A stretch of DNA of 15,048 bases from Clostridiales bacterium (GTDB lineage Bacteria; Bacillota; Clostridia; Oscillospirales; Acutalibacteraceae): contig DXYF01000005.1 of assembly GCA_019415945.1 (NCBI GenBank), positions 1 to 15,048 of the forward strand. The letters are read 5' to 3'. Positions 1 through 7,459 of the stretch are shown here, in pieces. The position numbers and the translations under genes are program-made. The notes beneath the pieces are model-generated. The model saw nothing but the letters and a program-made list of their open reading frames with translations, was not told where the DNA came from and did not search any database. Each line of letters opens with the position of its first letter. Position 1 is the stretch's first letter.

Positions 1-130
1 TGTTTCTCATTTTTTACCCCAAAAATCCGAACTTCACTTTGGCAATTTAGGTTCCCTTTAATTTAATTATATAAAATTATATGTGTCATAAAACGGATAA
101 TGCCTTTTTACAAAACAAATTTCAAATACC

Positions 131-159
131 TTGTGAAAGAATGTTCATTATGTTATAAT
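131..159 (+). promoter_or_regulatory. sigma-A promoter of lepA, extended -10
   Basis: TTGTGA at 131-136 and a perfect TATAAT at 154-159 are separated by 17 bp. A TG at 151-152 gives an extended -10 box. Transcription should begin near 166, which leaves an untranslated leader of about 85 nt before lepA. The 130 bp to the left are AT-rich and show no gene or other signal that I can support. Confidence 0.75.
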
Positions 160-162
160 AAT

Positions 163-196
163 ACTCAAACTTAATTTGCAGACTTGCTGTTTGAGT
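163..196 (+). promoter_or_regulatory. hairpin at the 5' end of the lepA leader
   Basis: ACTCAAAC at 163-170 and GTTTGAGT at 189-196 are perfect inverted repeats around an 18-nt loop. The loop itself holds a 3-bp GCA/TGC mini-stem. The predicted transcription start lies inside the left arm, so the mRNA would carry most of this stem at its very 5' end. The ribosome site lies about 40 nt further on and is not occluded. A role in mRNA stability is a guess. Confidence 0.35.
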
Positions 197-250
197 TGCT
201 TGAGGCTTGGACGGCTGAAAAGGAATATTAACAGAAAAAGGTGATTTTAA

Positions 251-2062
251 TTGTCTTTTCCGCAGGATAAAATAAGAAATTTCAGCATTATTGCTCACAT
301 AGACCACGGCAAAAGTACTCTTGCCGACAGGATTTTGGAGCAGACAAACTCGGTTTCTGCCCGTGATATGGAATCGCAGCTTCTTGACGATATGGAGCTT
401 GAAAGAGAAAGAGGAATTACAATCAAGGCTCGTGCCGTAAGCGTTATTTATAATGCTGACGACGGCGAAAAATATCTCTTTAACCTCATAGACACTCCGG
501 GTCATGTTGACTTTAACTATGAGGTGTCACGCTCGCTTGCCGCGTGTGAGGGAGCGATACTTGTTGTCGACGCATCCCAGGGCATTGAGGCACAAACGCT
601 TGCAAACACTTATCTTGCCGTTGACGGCGGACTTGAGATTGTTCCCGTTGTCAACAAGATTGATCTGCCCAGTGCCGACCCCGACAGAGTTATTCAGGAG
701 ATTGAGGATGTCATCGGAATACCCGCCGAGGACGCTCCGAGAATTTCGGCAAAGGCGGGCATCAATATTCACGCCGTGCTTGAAAAGGTGGTTACGGATA
801 TTCCCGCACCCACAGGCGATGTAAACGCCCCGCTTCGTGCGTTGATTTTTGACAGCTACTACGACAGCTACAAGGGCGTTATTATATATGTAAGACTTAA
901 AGAGGGTCAGATTCACCCCGGCGATGAGTTCAAACTCATGGCTACGGGAAGCGTGTTCAATGTTGTCGAGTGCGGCTTAATGCACGCTACGCAAATGGAA
1001 AAAACCGATGGTCTTTACGCAGGTGAGGTAGGATATATTTCAGGTTCTATCAAGACGCTTGCCGACGCAAAGGTGGGCGATACGGTTACTCTTGTATCAA
1101 ACCCCGCAAGCGAGCCGCTGCCCGGTTACCGTGAGGCACAGCCGATGGTTTTCTGCGGAATTTATCCCGTTGACGGAGCAAAGTACGGCGACCTCAAGGA
1201 TTCTCTTGAAAAGCTCAGACTCAACGACGCCGCACTTTCGTTTGAACCGGAAACCTCAGTTGCCCTCGGCTTTGGCTTTAGATGCGGATTCCTCGGACTG
1301 CTTCATATGGAGATAATTCAGGAGAGGCTTGAGCGTGAATACCAGCTTGACTTGATTACCACCGCTCCGAGCGTAATTTACAGAATAACCCGCACAGACG
1401 GCACGGTTGAAATGATAGACAACCCGACAAATTATCCCGACCCGTCGCTTATTCAAACGGCTGAAGAACCTGTAACAAATGCCCATATCTATACGCCGAA
1501 AGAGTATGTCGGCAATATTATGGAGCTTTGTCAGGACAGGCGAGGCACATTTGTCGATATGCAGTATATTGACGCGGACAGAGTGGACTTGCATTATATT
1601 TTGCCGCTTGCCGAGATTATCTACGACTTTTTTGATACGCTTAAATCCCGCACAAGGGGATATGCTTCTTTCGACTACGAGATGAAAGGGTATGTTCAAA
1701 GCGAGCTTGTAAAGCTTGATATTATGCTTAACGGCGAGGTGGTAGACGCACTTTCGTTTATCATCCACAAGGACAAGGCGTACGGCAGAGCCAGAAAAAT
1801 GGCTGAAAAGCTCAAGGAGAAAATCCCAAGACAGCTTTTTGAGGTTCCGATTCAGGCTTGTATCGGCGGCAAAATCATTGCCCGTGAAACCGTAAAGGCA
1901 ATGCGTAAAGATGTGCTTGCAAAGTGCTACGGCGGCGACATCAGCCGAAAGAAAAAGCTTCTTGAAAAGCAGAAAGAGGGTAAAAAGCGTATGCGTCAGC
2001 TCGGTTCGGTAGAGGTGCCGCAGGAGGCGTTTATGGCAGTTTTGAAGCTTGATACCGACTGA
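251..2062 (+). CDS. lepA: elongation factor 4 (LepA), ribosome-associated GTPase
   Basis: This is a 603-residue translational GTPase, full length for the family. It acts on the ribosome in the cytosol, where LepA/EF4 is known to promote back-translocation or to affect initiation and ribosome biogenesis. Visible G motifs are the P-loop HIDHGKST (16-23), switch I RGITI (54-58), DTPGH (81-85) with the catalytic His, and NKID (135-138). EF-G-like domains II, III and V follow. The lysine-rich LepA-specific C-terminal domain begins around residue 540 and contains GGDISRKKKLLEKQ. The start is TTG at 251, nine bases after the GG of AAAAAGGTGAT, and the protein begins MSFPQDKIRNF as LepA homologues do. 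It is monocistronic, with its own promoter and terminator. I see nothing broken in it. Confidence 0.97.
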   Translation: MSFPQDKIRNFSIIAHIDHGKSTLADRILEQTNSVSARDMESQLLDDMELERERGITIKARAVSVIYNADDGEKYLFNLIDTPGHVDFNYEVSRSLAACEGAILVVDASQGIEAQTLANTYLAVDGGLEIVPVVNKIDLPSADPDRVIQEIEDVIGIPAEDAPRISAKAGINIHAVLEKVVTDIPAPTGDVNAPLRALIFDSYYDSYKGVIIYVRLKEGQIHPGDEFKLMATGSVFNVVECGLMHATQMEKTDGLYAGEVGYISGSIKTLADAKVGDTVTLVSNPASEPLPGYREAQPMVFCGIYPVDGAKYGDLKDSLEKLRLNDAALSFEPETSVALGFGFRCGFLGLLHMEIIQERLEREYQLDLITTAPSVIYRITRTDGTVEMIDNPTNYPDPSLIQTAEEPVTNAHIYTPKEYVGNIMELCQDRRGTFVDMQYIDADRVDLHYILPLAEIIYDFFDTLKSRTRGYASFDYEMKGYVQSELVKLDIMLNGEVVDALSFIIHKDKAYGRARKMAEKLKEKIPRQLFEVPIQACIGGKIIARETVKAMRKDVLAKCYGGDISRKKKLLEKQKEGKKRMRQLGSVEVPQEAFMAVLKLDTD

Positions 2063-2083
2063 TTTGCTAAGATTCAAACTGTT

Positions 2084-2115
2084 TTACGGCAGGTTTTGTG
2101 CCTGCCGTAATTTTT
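2084..2115 (+). terminator. Rho-independent terminator of lepA
   Basis: TTACGGCAGG (2084-2093) pairs perfectly with CCTGCCGTAA (2101-2110) across a 7-nt loop. TTTTT follows at 2111-2115. It begins 22 nt after the lepA stop codon, and the 94-bp repeat starts two bases after the T-run. Confidence 0.9.
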
Positions 2116-2116
2116 G

Positions 2117-2210
2117 CTTTATAGGAAACTGCTCGAAAACGGTCGGGCAAATAAGGTTTGATAATATCAACCTATCTGCTCGAACTGCGTGTCGAGGCAC
2201 TCGACTTTTT
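2117..2210 (+). repeat. 94-bp structured repeat, copy 1 (sense to lepA)
   Basis: This matches the reverse complement of 6224-6317 at 87 of 94 positions with no gap. It is oriented from CTTTATAGG to CTCGACTTTTT. It holds CTGCTCGAA twice (2129-2137 and 2176-2184) and TCGGGCA once (2143-2149), which can pair with either copy. A central imperfect palindrome, GGTTTGATA/TATCAACC, lies at 2155-2172. The end is a terminator-like hairpin, GTCGAG-GCA-CTCGAC (2191-2205) followed by TTTTT (2206-2210). It starts straight after the lepA terminator. No open frame fits inside it and no target-site duplication is seen. I do not recognise the family; a small non-autonomous mobile element, a REP/MITE-like sequence or a repeated structured RNA are all possible. 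Confidence 0.85.
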
Positions 2211-2470
2211 CATATTTACTAATGGTTGGTGTTTCATATATTGCCGAAAATATGTGCTTTATCAATACCGAGCCTTGCCGTGTTGAGAACATGAATTTTG
2301 CAGTATTTCGCAATATAATAATGTATTTGTTTTTGTTATTGCTTTATGCAAAAGAGTTTTTCAAAGGAAGAAAATATTTGGGCATATTTTGTTATTGAGA
2401 GCAAAATTACCCACACGGTGCGGTGCGGCAAAAAATGCATTTTTTCTCGTGCTAAAAATGTCGAAAACCC
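2211..2470. other. non-coding stretch between the repeat and the nifJ promoter
   Basis: These 260 bp are AT-rich and hold no convincing gene. The short open frames here lack a ribosome site and recognisable protein features. Two small structures can be pointed out. One is a 16-bp perfect palindrome A6-TGCA-T6 at 2430-2445. The other is the G-rich string GTGCGGTGC at 2418-2426, which recurs at 2533-2541 so that the two copies flank the nifJ promoter. No function can be assigned. Confidence 0.5.
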
Positions 2471-2499
2471 TTTACAAATACCGATTAAAGTGTTAAAAT
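2471..2499 (+). promoter_or_regulatory. sigma-A promoter of nifJ, extended -10
   Basis: TTTACA (2471-2476) and TAAAAT (2494-2499) are 17 bp apart. A TG at 2491-2492 makes an extended -10 box. Transcription would start near 2506. Each box deviates by one base from consensus. Confidence 0.65.
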
Positions 2500-2505
2500 C
2501 AAGGT

Positions 2506-2586
2506 TGATACAGTGTATATCTGTTTATACTCGTGCGGTGCAATATTATGGCTTATACCGCTGATAATTAAAGGAGGACAATTCCA
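2506..2586 (+). promoter_or_regulatory. nifJ leader with small hairpins and strong ribosome site
   Basis: The predicted leader of about 80 nt has an inverted repeat ACAG-N7-CTGT and an overlapping GTATA/TATAC pair just downstream of the start point, around 2511-2530. A GCGGT/ACCGC stem (2535-2539 with 2557-2561) follows. The ribosome site AAAGGAGG (2570-2577) lies nine bases before the ATG, which is near-optimal and fits a highly expressed gene. The inverted repeat sits where a repressor could bind, but it does not match the Rex consensus that I know. Confidence 0.4.
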
Positions 2587-5500
2587 ATGGCAAGAAAAAT
2601 GAAAACCATGGATGGTAACAGTGCTGTTGCTCATGTTTCTTATGCGTTCACAGATGTTGCTGCCATCTATCCTATCACACCTTCTTCCGTAATGGCTGAC
2701 CTTACCGATAAGTTTTCGGCACAGGGCGTTAAAAACCTTTTCGGAAGAGAAGTTCAGGTAACTGAAATGCAGTCTGAGGGCGGTGCTTCGGGTGCTGTTC
2801 ACGGTTCACTTGCAGCAGGTGCTTTAACAACTACATATACAGCTTCACAGGGCTTGCTTCTTATGATTCCGAATATGTACAAAATGGCAGGTGAGCTGCT
2901 TCCGGGCGTAATTCATGTTTCAGCCCGTGCTCTTACAAGCCATGCTCTTTCAATTTTCGGTGACCATTCCGATATTTACGCTTGCCGTCAGACAGGCTAT
3001 GCAATGCTCTGTTCAAACAACCCTCAGGAGTGTATGGACCTTGCAGCTGTTGCTCACCTTTCTGCTATCAAGGGCAGAGTACCTTTCCTTCACTTCTTTG
3101 ACGGTTTCAGAACTTCTCACGAAATTCAGAAGATTGAAGAGTGGGATTACGAAGACCTCGGCGAAATGCTTGACTGGGACGCAGTTGAGGAATTCCGCCG
3201 CCGTTCGCTTAACCCTGAGCACCCTGTAACAAGAGGTACCGCTCAGAACGACGATATTTTCTTCCAGGCAAGAGAGGCCTGCAACAAGTACTACGACGCA
3301 ATTCCCGAAGTTGTAGTAGAATATATGAACAAGGTAAACGCAAAAATCGGCACAGATTACAAGCCGTTTAACTACTACGGTGCAGAGGACGCAGAGCATG
3401 TTATCGTTGCTATGGGTTCTGTTTGCGACTGTACTGAAGAGGTTGTTGATTACCTCAATGCCGCAGGCGAAAAGGTTGGTCTTCTTAAGGTTCGTCTTTA
3501 CAGACCTTTCGTTGCCGACTATATGCTCAGCGAGCTTCCCAAGACTGTTAAGACAATCTCTGTTCTTGACAGAACAAAGGAACCCGGTTCAATCGGCGAG
3601 CCGCTTTATCTTGATGTTCTTGCCGCTATCAACGGCTCAGACTTCTCTGATGTAAAGGTATTTACAGGCAGATACGGTCTCGGTTCAAAGGATACAACAC
3701 CGGGCGACATCATCGCTGTTTACAGAAACGCTGAAAGTGAAGCTCCCAAGAAGAGATTTACAATCGGCATCGTGGACGATGTTACAAATCTTTCACTTCC
3801 CATCGTTGAGAATCCCGACACAACACCTGCCGGAACACACAGCTGTAAGTTCTGGGGTCTCGGTGCAGACGGTACCGTAGGTGCTAACAAGAACTCAATT
3901 AAAATCATCGGCGACAACACCGATATGTATGCACAGGGTTACTTTGCATACGACTCAAAGAAGTCGGGCGGACTTACTGTTTCTCACCTGCGTTTCGGTA
4001 ACACTCCGATTAAGTCTACTTACTATATTTCAAAGGCTGACTTTGTTGCTTGCCACAACCCGTCATATGTTGACAAGTACGACATTGTTGACGACCTCAA
4101 AGAGGGCGGCTCATTCCTTCTCAACTGCCCTTGGGATGTTGAGGAGCTTTCAAAGAGACTTCCCGGCAAGATGAAGAGAATTCTTGCAGAAAGAAAGATT
4201 AATTTCTACACAATCGACGGTATTAAGATCGGTAAGGAAATCGGTCTCGGAGGAAGAATCAACACAGTGCTTCAGTCGGCATTCTTTAAGATTGCGGACA
4301 TTATCCCTGCCGACAAGGCTAAGGAGCTTATGAAGGCTGCCGCTAAGAAATCATATATGAAGAAGGGTCAGGCTGTTGTAGATATGAACTACGCTGCTAT
4401 TGACCGCGGTATGGAAGACCTTAAAAAGGTTGAAATTCCTGCTGACTGGGCTAACTGCACAGATGACGCTGTAACAGACAACGCTCCGGGTCAGGGTGCA
4501 CTTGTAGAGTATGTAAACGGCATCTTAAAGCCCGTAAACGCATACAAGGGCAACAAGCTCCCCGTTTCTGCATTTATGGATCATGTTGACGGTACAGTAC
4601 CGAACGGCTCTGCCGCTTATGAGAAGAGAGGTATTGCCGTTGATGTTCCCGAGTGGAATTCAGAAAATTGTATCCAGTGTAACAGGTGTGCAATCGTTTG
4701 TCCTCACGCTGTTATCCGTCCCGTTGCAATGACAGACGCCGAGGTTGCTGCTGCTCCCGAGGGAACACAGTCAATTCCTATGATCGGTCTTAACGATCTC
4801 AAGTTTGTTATGACAGTTTCAACACTTGACTGTACAGGCTGTGGTGCTTGTGCTAACGCTTGTCCCGGCAAGAAGGGCGAAAAGGCTCTTGTTATGAAGC
4901 CAATCGACTCACAGCGTTCTAAGCAGGCTCTCTTTGATTACGGTCTTACTGTTGAAGAAAAGCCTCAGGTAGGCGACAAGTTTAAGTTTACAACAGTTAA
5001 GGGCAGCCAGTTTAAACAGCCCCTCCTCGAGTTCTCGGGTGCTTGTGCAGGCTGCGGCGAAACACCTTATGCAAAGCTTGTAACACAGCTCTTCGGTGAC
5101 AGAATGTTCATCGCAAACGCAACAGGCTGTTCGTCAATTTGGGGTGCTTCCGCTCCTGCAACTCCTTACACAAAGAACAAGAAGGGCTACGGTCCTGCTT
5201 GGCAGAACTCACTGTTTGAAGACAACGCAGAGTTCGGTCTCGGTATGGCTCTCGGACAGAAAGCTATCAGAGGCAGACTTATCGAATATGTTGAGAACAT
5301 CCAGAAGGATACTGACAGTGCAGAGCTCAAGACAGCTTGTCAGAACTACCTCGACACAGTAACAGATTCAACATCAAGCCGTGCTGCAACAGACGCACTT
5401 ATTGCAGAGCTTGAGAAGAACACAGAGGACGCAAAGGTAGGCGAGCTTGCTAAGAAAACTCTTGTTGACAAGGATGAGCTTGCTAAGAAATCAATGTGGA

Positions 5501-6147
5501 TCTTCGGCGGCGACGGCTGGGCTTACGATATTGGCTTCGGCGGTCTTGACCATGTTATCGCTTCCGGTGAAAATGTAAACATCCTCGTATTTGATACTGA
5601 GGTTTACTCCAACACAGGCGGTCAGGCTTCAAAGGCTACTCCTGTAGGTTCTGTTGCACAGTTTGCAGCAGCAGGTAAGGGCGTTAAGAAGAAAGACCTC
5701 GCAGCTATTGCAATGAGCTACGGTTATGTATATGTTGCTCAGTGTGCAATGGGTGCCGATAACAACCAGGTTCTTAAGGCTATGGTAGAAGCTGAAAGCT
5801 ACAACGGACCTTCACTCATCATCTGCTATGCTCCGTGTATCAACCACGGTATCAAGGGCGGTATGGGCAACGCACAGCTCGAAGAGAAGAAGGCTGTTGA
5901 AGCAGGATACTGGAATATCTTCCGCTTCGATCCGCGTCTTGCTGACGAGGGCAAGAATCCGTTTATGCTTGACGGAAAGGCTCCTTCGGCATCTTACCGC
6001 GACTTCATCATGGGCGAAGTTCGTTACAACTCACTTACCCGCTCATTCCCTGAGAGAGCAGAAAAGCTCTTTACAGAGGCTGAAAAGGAAGCTGCTGATA
6101 AGTATGCTCACCTTCAGAAGCTTGCAAGTCTTGACGATGCAAACTGA
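2587..6147 (+). CDS. nifJ: pyruvate:ferredoxin (flavodoxin) oxidoreductase, single-chain
   Basis: This cytosolic enzyme oxidatively decarboxylates pyruvate with CoA to acetyl-CoA and CO2 and reduces ferredoxin; it is central to anaerobic fermentation. Its 1186 residues match the usual length of homodimeric PFOR. The order is: N-terminal pyruvate-binding domain with the YPITPSS motif, transketolase-like domain II, CoA-binding/gamma domain, a two-cluster ferredoxin domain, and the TPP domain. Cluster ligands are C695, C698, C701, C705 and C749, C752, C755, C759. The proximal cluster is held by C820, C823, C848 and C1084, equivalent to the known PFOR set. TPP and Mg binding is shown by GDGWAYDIG (975-983) and YSNTGGQAS (1007-1015). 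Many codons look like those of a highly expressed gene. It is monocistronic and flanked by inverted copies of a 94-bp repeat. Confidence 0.97.
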   Translation: MARKMKTMDGNSAVAHVSYAFTDVAAIYPITPSSVMADLTDKFSAQGVKNLFGREVQVTEMQSEGGASGAVHGSLAAGALTTTYTASQGLLLMIPNMYKMAGELLPGVIHVSARALTSHALSIFGDHSDIYACRQTGYAMLCSNNPQECMDLAAVAHLSAIKGRVPFLHFFDGFRTSHEIQKIEEWDYEDLGEMLDWDAVEEFRRRSLNPEHPVTRGTAQNDDIFFQAREACNKYYDAIPEVVVEYMNKVNAKIGTDYKPFNYYGAEDAEHVIVAMGSVCDCTEEVVDYLNAAGEKVGLLKVRLYRPFVADYMLSELPKTVKTISVLDRTKEPGSIGEPLYLDVLAAINGSDFSDVKVFTGRYGLGSKDTTPGDIIAVYRNAESEAPKKRFTIGIVDDVTNLSLPIVENPDTTPAGTHSCKFWGLGADGTVGANKNSIKIIGDNTDMYAQGYFAYDSKKSGGLTVSHLRFGNTPIKSTYYISKADFVACHNPSYVDKYDIVDDLKEGGSFLLNCPWDVEELSKRLPGKMKRILAERKINFYTIDGIKIGKEIGLGGRINTVLQSAFFKIADIIPADKAKELMKAAAKKSYMKKGQAVVDMNYAAIDRGMEDLKKVEIPADWANCTDDAVTDNAPGQGALVEYVNGILKPVNAYKGNKLPVSAFMDHVDGTVPNGSAAYEKRGIAVDVPEWNSENCIQCNRCAIVCPHAVIRPVAMTDAEVAAAPEGTQSIPMIGLNDLKFVMTVSTLDCTGCGACANACPGKKGEKALVMKPIDSQRSKQALFDYGLTVEEKPQVGDKFKFTTVKGSQFKQPLLEFSGACAGCGETPYAKLVTQLFGDRMFIANATGCSSIWGASAPATPYTKNKKGYGPAWQNSLFEDNAEFGLGMALGQKAIRGRLIEYVENIQKDTDSAELKTACQNYLDTVTDSTSSRAATDALIAELEKNTEDAKVGELAKKTLVDKDELAKKSMWIFGGDGWAYDIGFGGLDHVIASGENVNILVFDTEVYSNTGGQASKATPVGSVAQFAAAGKGVKKKDLAAIAMSYGYVYVAQCAMGADNNQVLKAMVEAESYNGPSLIICYAPCINHGIKGGMGNAQLEEKKAVEAGYWNIFRFDPRLADEGKNPFMLDGKAPSASYRDFIMGEVRYNSLTRSFPERAEKLFTEAEKEAADKYAHLQKLASLDDAN

Positions 6148-6179
6148 TTTTTGATTAGCTGATTAGTTAAAATTAACAT

Positions 6180-6219
6180 GGCTGCCGCAGTGATTTATTT
6201 CGCTTGCGGCAGCCTTTTT
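6180..6219 (+). terminator. Rho-independent terminator of nifJ
   Basis: GGCTGCCGCA (6180-6189) pairs perfectly with TGCGGCAGCC (6205-6214) over a 15-nt loop. TTTTT follows at 6215-6219. Repeat copy 2 begins four bases later. Confidence 0.9.
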
Positions 6220-6223
6220 GTAT

Positions 6224-6317
6224 AAAAAGTCGAGTGCCTCGACACTGGGTTCGAGCAGACAGATTGATATTATCAAACCTTTTCTGCCCGACCGTTTTCG
6301 AGCAGTTTCCTATAAAG
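6224..6317 (-). repeat. 94-bp structured repeat, copy 2 (sense to the LysR gene)
   Basis: This is the inverted partner of 2117-2210. The seven differences are clustered at three places (inside the two arms of the central hairpin and in the spacer before the last hairpin), while both copies of CTGCTCGAA, TCGGGCA and the terminal GTCGAG/CTCGAC hairpin are unchanged. In this copy the outer pairing of the central hairpin is longer: TCGGGCAGA pairs with TCTGCTCGA. On the - strand it starts right after the T-tract of the LysR-side terminator and ends in a TTTTT run that abuts the nifJ terminator. It therefore lies between two converging terminators. No target-site duplication is visible. Confidence 0.85.
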
Positions 6318-6318
6318 T

Positions 6319-6351
6319 AAAAACAGAGCAGGAATTTTAGTTCCTGCTCTG
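6319..6351 (-). terminator. Rho-independent terminator of the LysR gene
   Basis: CAGAGCAGGAA (6324-6334) and TTCCTGCTCTG (6341-6351) form a perfect 11-bp stem with a 6-nt loop. Read on the - strand, the stem is followed by TTTTT (6323-6319); the + strand side has no comparable T-run. It lies about 90 nt past the stop codon of the regulator. Confidence 0.88.
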
Positions 6352-6443
6352 CCTGTATTTAGTTTTCATAAAACTTAAACAAAAACACGATCTGTCAAAA
6401 AAAGCTTTCCCTGCCGACAGAGAATAATTGAATTGCCGTAAAA

Positions 6444-7343
6444 TCAGCTGTTTTGAAAAAACTCCGCTCCGTTTTGAACAAAGCTCCAAAACAAGGAAGC
6501 CGGTGCAGGCATAATTTTGTTGCGGCGTTTTATAATGAGCAGGTTTGAAAATCTTTTGGGGTTTACAATCTGCTTGTAGGCAAATTTATCAGGGCTTGTA
6601 AAGTGATATGCCGACTCTGTTGTAACGCCCACGCCCAAGTTGTTTTCAATAAGCGGAAGAATGCTTGCCAGCGTGTTATAGCGGCAAATTATTTTTCGCT
6701 TTGCTCCCTGTTCGTTAAACCAACCGTTAAGCTCATCTACCATGGGCGTTCTCGACGGTATAATCAGCTGTTCGTCGGAAAGCTGTGAGAGCTCAATCTC
6801 GTTTTTTTCGTCACGGGCAAGAGGGTGATTTTTGCCCATAATGATTATCCACGCTTCTTTTCTCAGCGGTGTGCTGTCAAACTTTGTGGCGTTAAAAGGC
6901 TCTCTGACAAATCCGATGTCGCACAGTCCCTTTGAGAGCCGTTCGCCTATTTCCTGACTTCCCGAACACCATACATCAAAGCTGATATACGGATATTTTT
7001 CGTGAAACTCCATTATTATATCCGACAAAACACCTGCACCGCAGCCCTCCGTTACGCCCAGTGATACCGTTCCGTGAGTGCCGTCGCTTTTGGTTTTGAG
7101 CTGATTTTCGGTTATGTCGATAAGCGAGAGGATTTCCTCCGCCTGCTGTTTTAGAAATACACCTTCTTCGCTCAGCTCAATGTGCTTTTTGCCGCGGTAA
7201 AAAAGCGTTACGCCCAATTCGTCCTCCAAATCCTTTAGCTGACGGCTGAGCGGCGGCTGTGAAATGCAGAGTTTTTTTGACGCCTTTGTTACCGTGCCCT
7301 CTTGAGCAACTGCCAAAAAATATTTTAAATCTTTTACATCCAT
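6444..7343 (-). CDS. LysR-type transcriptional regulator
   Basis: This 299-residue cytosolic DNA-binding protein is of normal LysR length. The N-terminal winged helix-turn-helix begins MDVKDLKYFLAVAQEGTVT and includes SQPPLSRQLKDLEDELG, typical of the CynR/CbbR-like branch. A linker helix and a periplasmic-binding-protein-like effector domain (about 88-295) follow, opening with GTVSLGVTEG. The ligand cannot be read from the sequence. I chose the ATG at 7343. An in-frame ATG four codons upstream (7355) sits only one base after AAAAAGG, too close for ribosome binding, while the chosen one lies 13 bases away. The gene is divergent from a DUF1275 membrane protein, its likely target, and its promoter carries a palindrome that could mediate autoregulation. 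Confidence 0.9.
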   Translation of the reverse strand: MDVKDLKYFLAVAQEGTVTKASKKLCISQPPLSRQLKDLEDELGVTLFYRGKKHIELSEEGVFLKQQAEEILSLIDITENQLKTKSDGTHGTVSLGVTEGCGAGVLSDIIMEFHEKYPYISFDVWCSGSQEIGERLSKGLCDIGFVREPFNATKFDSTPLRKEAWIIIMGKNHPLARDEKNEIELSQLSDEQLIIPSRTPMVDELNGWFNEQGAKRKIICRYNTLASILPLIENNLGVGVTTESAYHFTSPDKFAYKQIVNPKRFSNLLIIKRRNKIMPAPASLFWSFVQNGAEFFQNS

Positions 7344-7372
7344 CTTTATAACCATACCTTTTTGATATACTT

Positions 7373-7391
7373 ATGCATATATTATATGTAT
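7373..7391. promoter_or_regulatory. candidate LysR operator on the regulator's -10 box
   Basis: ATGCATAT (7373-7380), ATT, then ATATGTAT (7384-7391) form an inverted repeat with one mismatch. It covers the -10 box of the LysR promoter and ends at the -35 region of the divergent gene. This position fits autorepression by a LysR protein. The AT-rich composition means that such a repeat could also arise by chance. Confidence 0.35.
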
Positions 7392-7409
7392 TTTATTATA
7401 TAAAGTCAA
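7381..7409 (-). promoter_or_regulatory. sigma-A promoter of the LysR gene
   Basis: On the - strand TTGACT (7409-7404) and a perfect TATAAT (7386-7381) are separated by 17 bp. Transcription would start near 7374 and leave a leader of about 30 nt. The promoter overlaps the divergent one facing the + strand. Confidence 0.75.
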
Positions 7410-7420
7410 TGTGATATAAT
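7392..7420 (+). promoter_or_regulatory. promoter of the DUF1275 gene, extended -10
   Basis: TATAAT at 7415-7420 is preceded by TG (7412-7413), an extended -10 box. The matching -35 at 17 bp is a poor TTTATT (7392-7397), so this promoter may need an activator. It lies inside the divergent LysR promoter region, so the two polymerases would compete. Confidence 0.6.
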
Positions 7421-7459
7421 ATACAGCGGAGCAATAAGGGTATAAAAGGAAGAGTTACA

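Noticed and set aside
1256..2077. A 273-codon open frame antisense to lepA
   Set aside because: It lies opposite a clearly conserved gene; the low-complexity translation and lack of a ribosome site mark it as a codon-bias shadow. The same holds for the shorter frames opposite or inside nifJ and the sugar operon genes.
2189..2564. Two overlapping short + strand open frames (69 and 72 codons) between lepA and nifJ
   Set aside because: One starts inside the 94-bp repeat, neither has a ribosome site at a plausible distance, and the second runs through the nifJ promoter. The composition looks like random AT-rich sequence.
2100..6330. Composite transposon or insertion sequence carrying nifJ between the inverted repeats
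   Set aside because: No transposase or integrase gene lies between or beside the repeats, no target-site duplication is visible, and nifJ has its own ordinary promoter and terminator. A simple pair of small elements is more economical.
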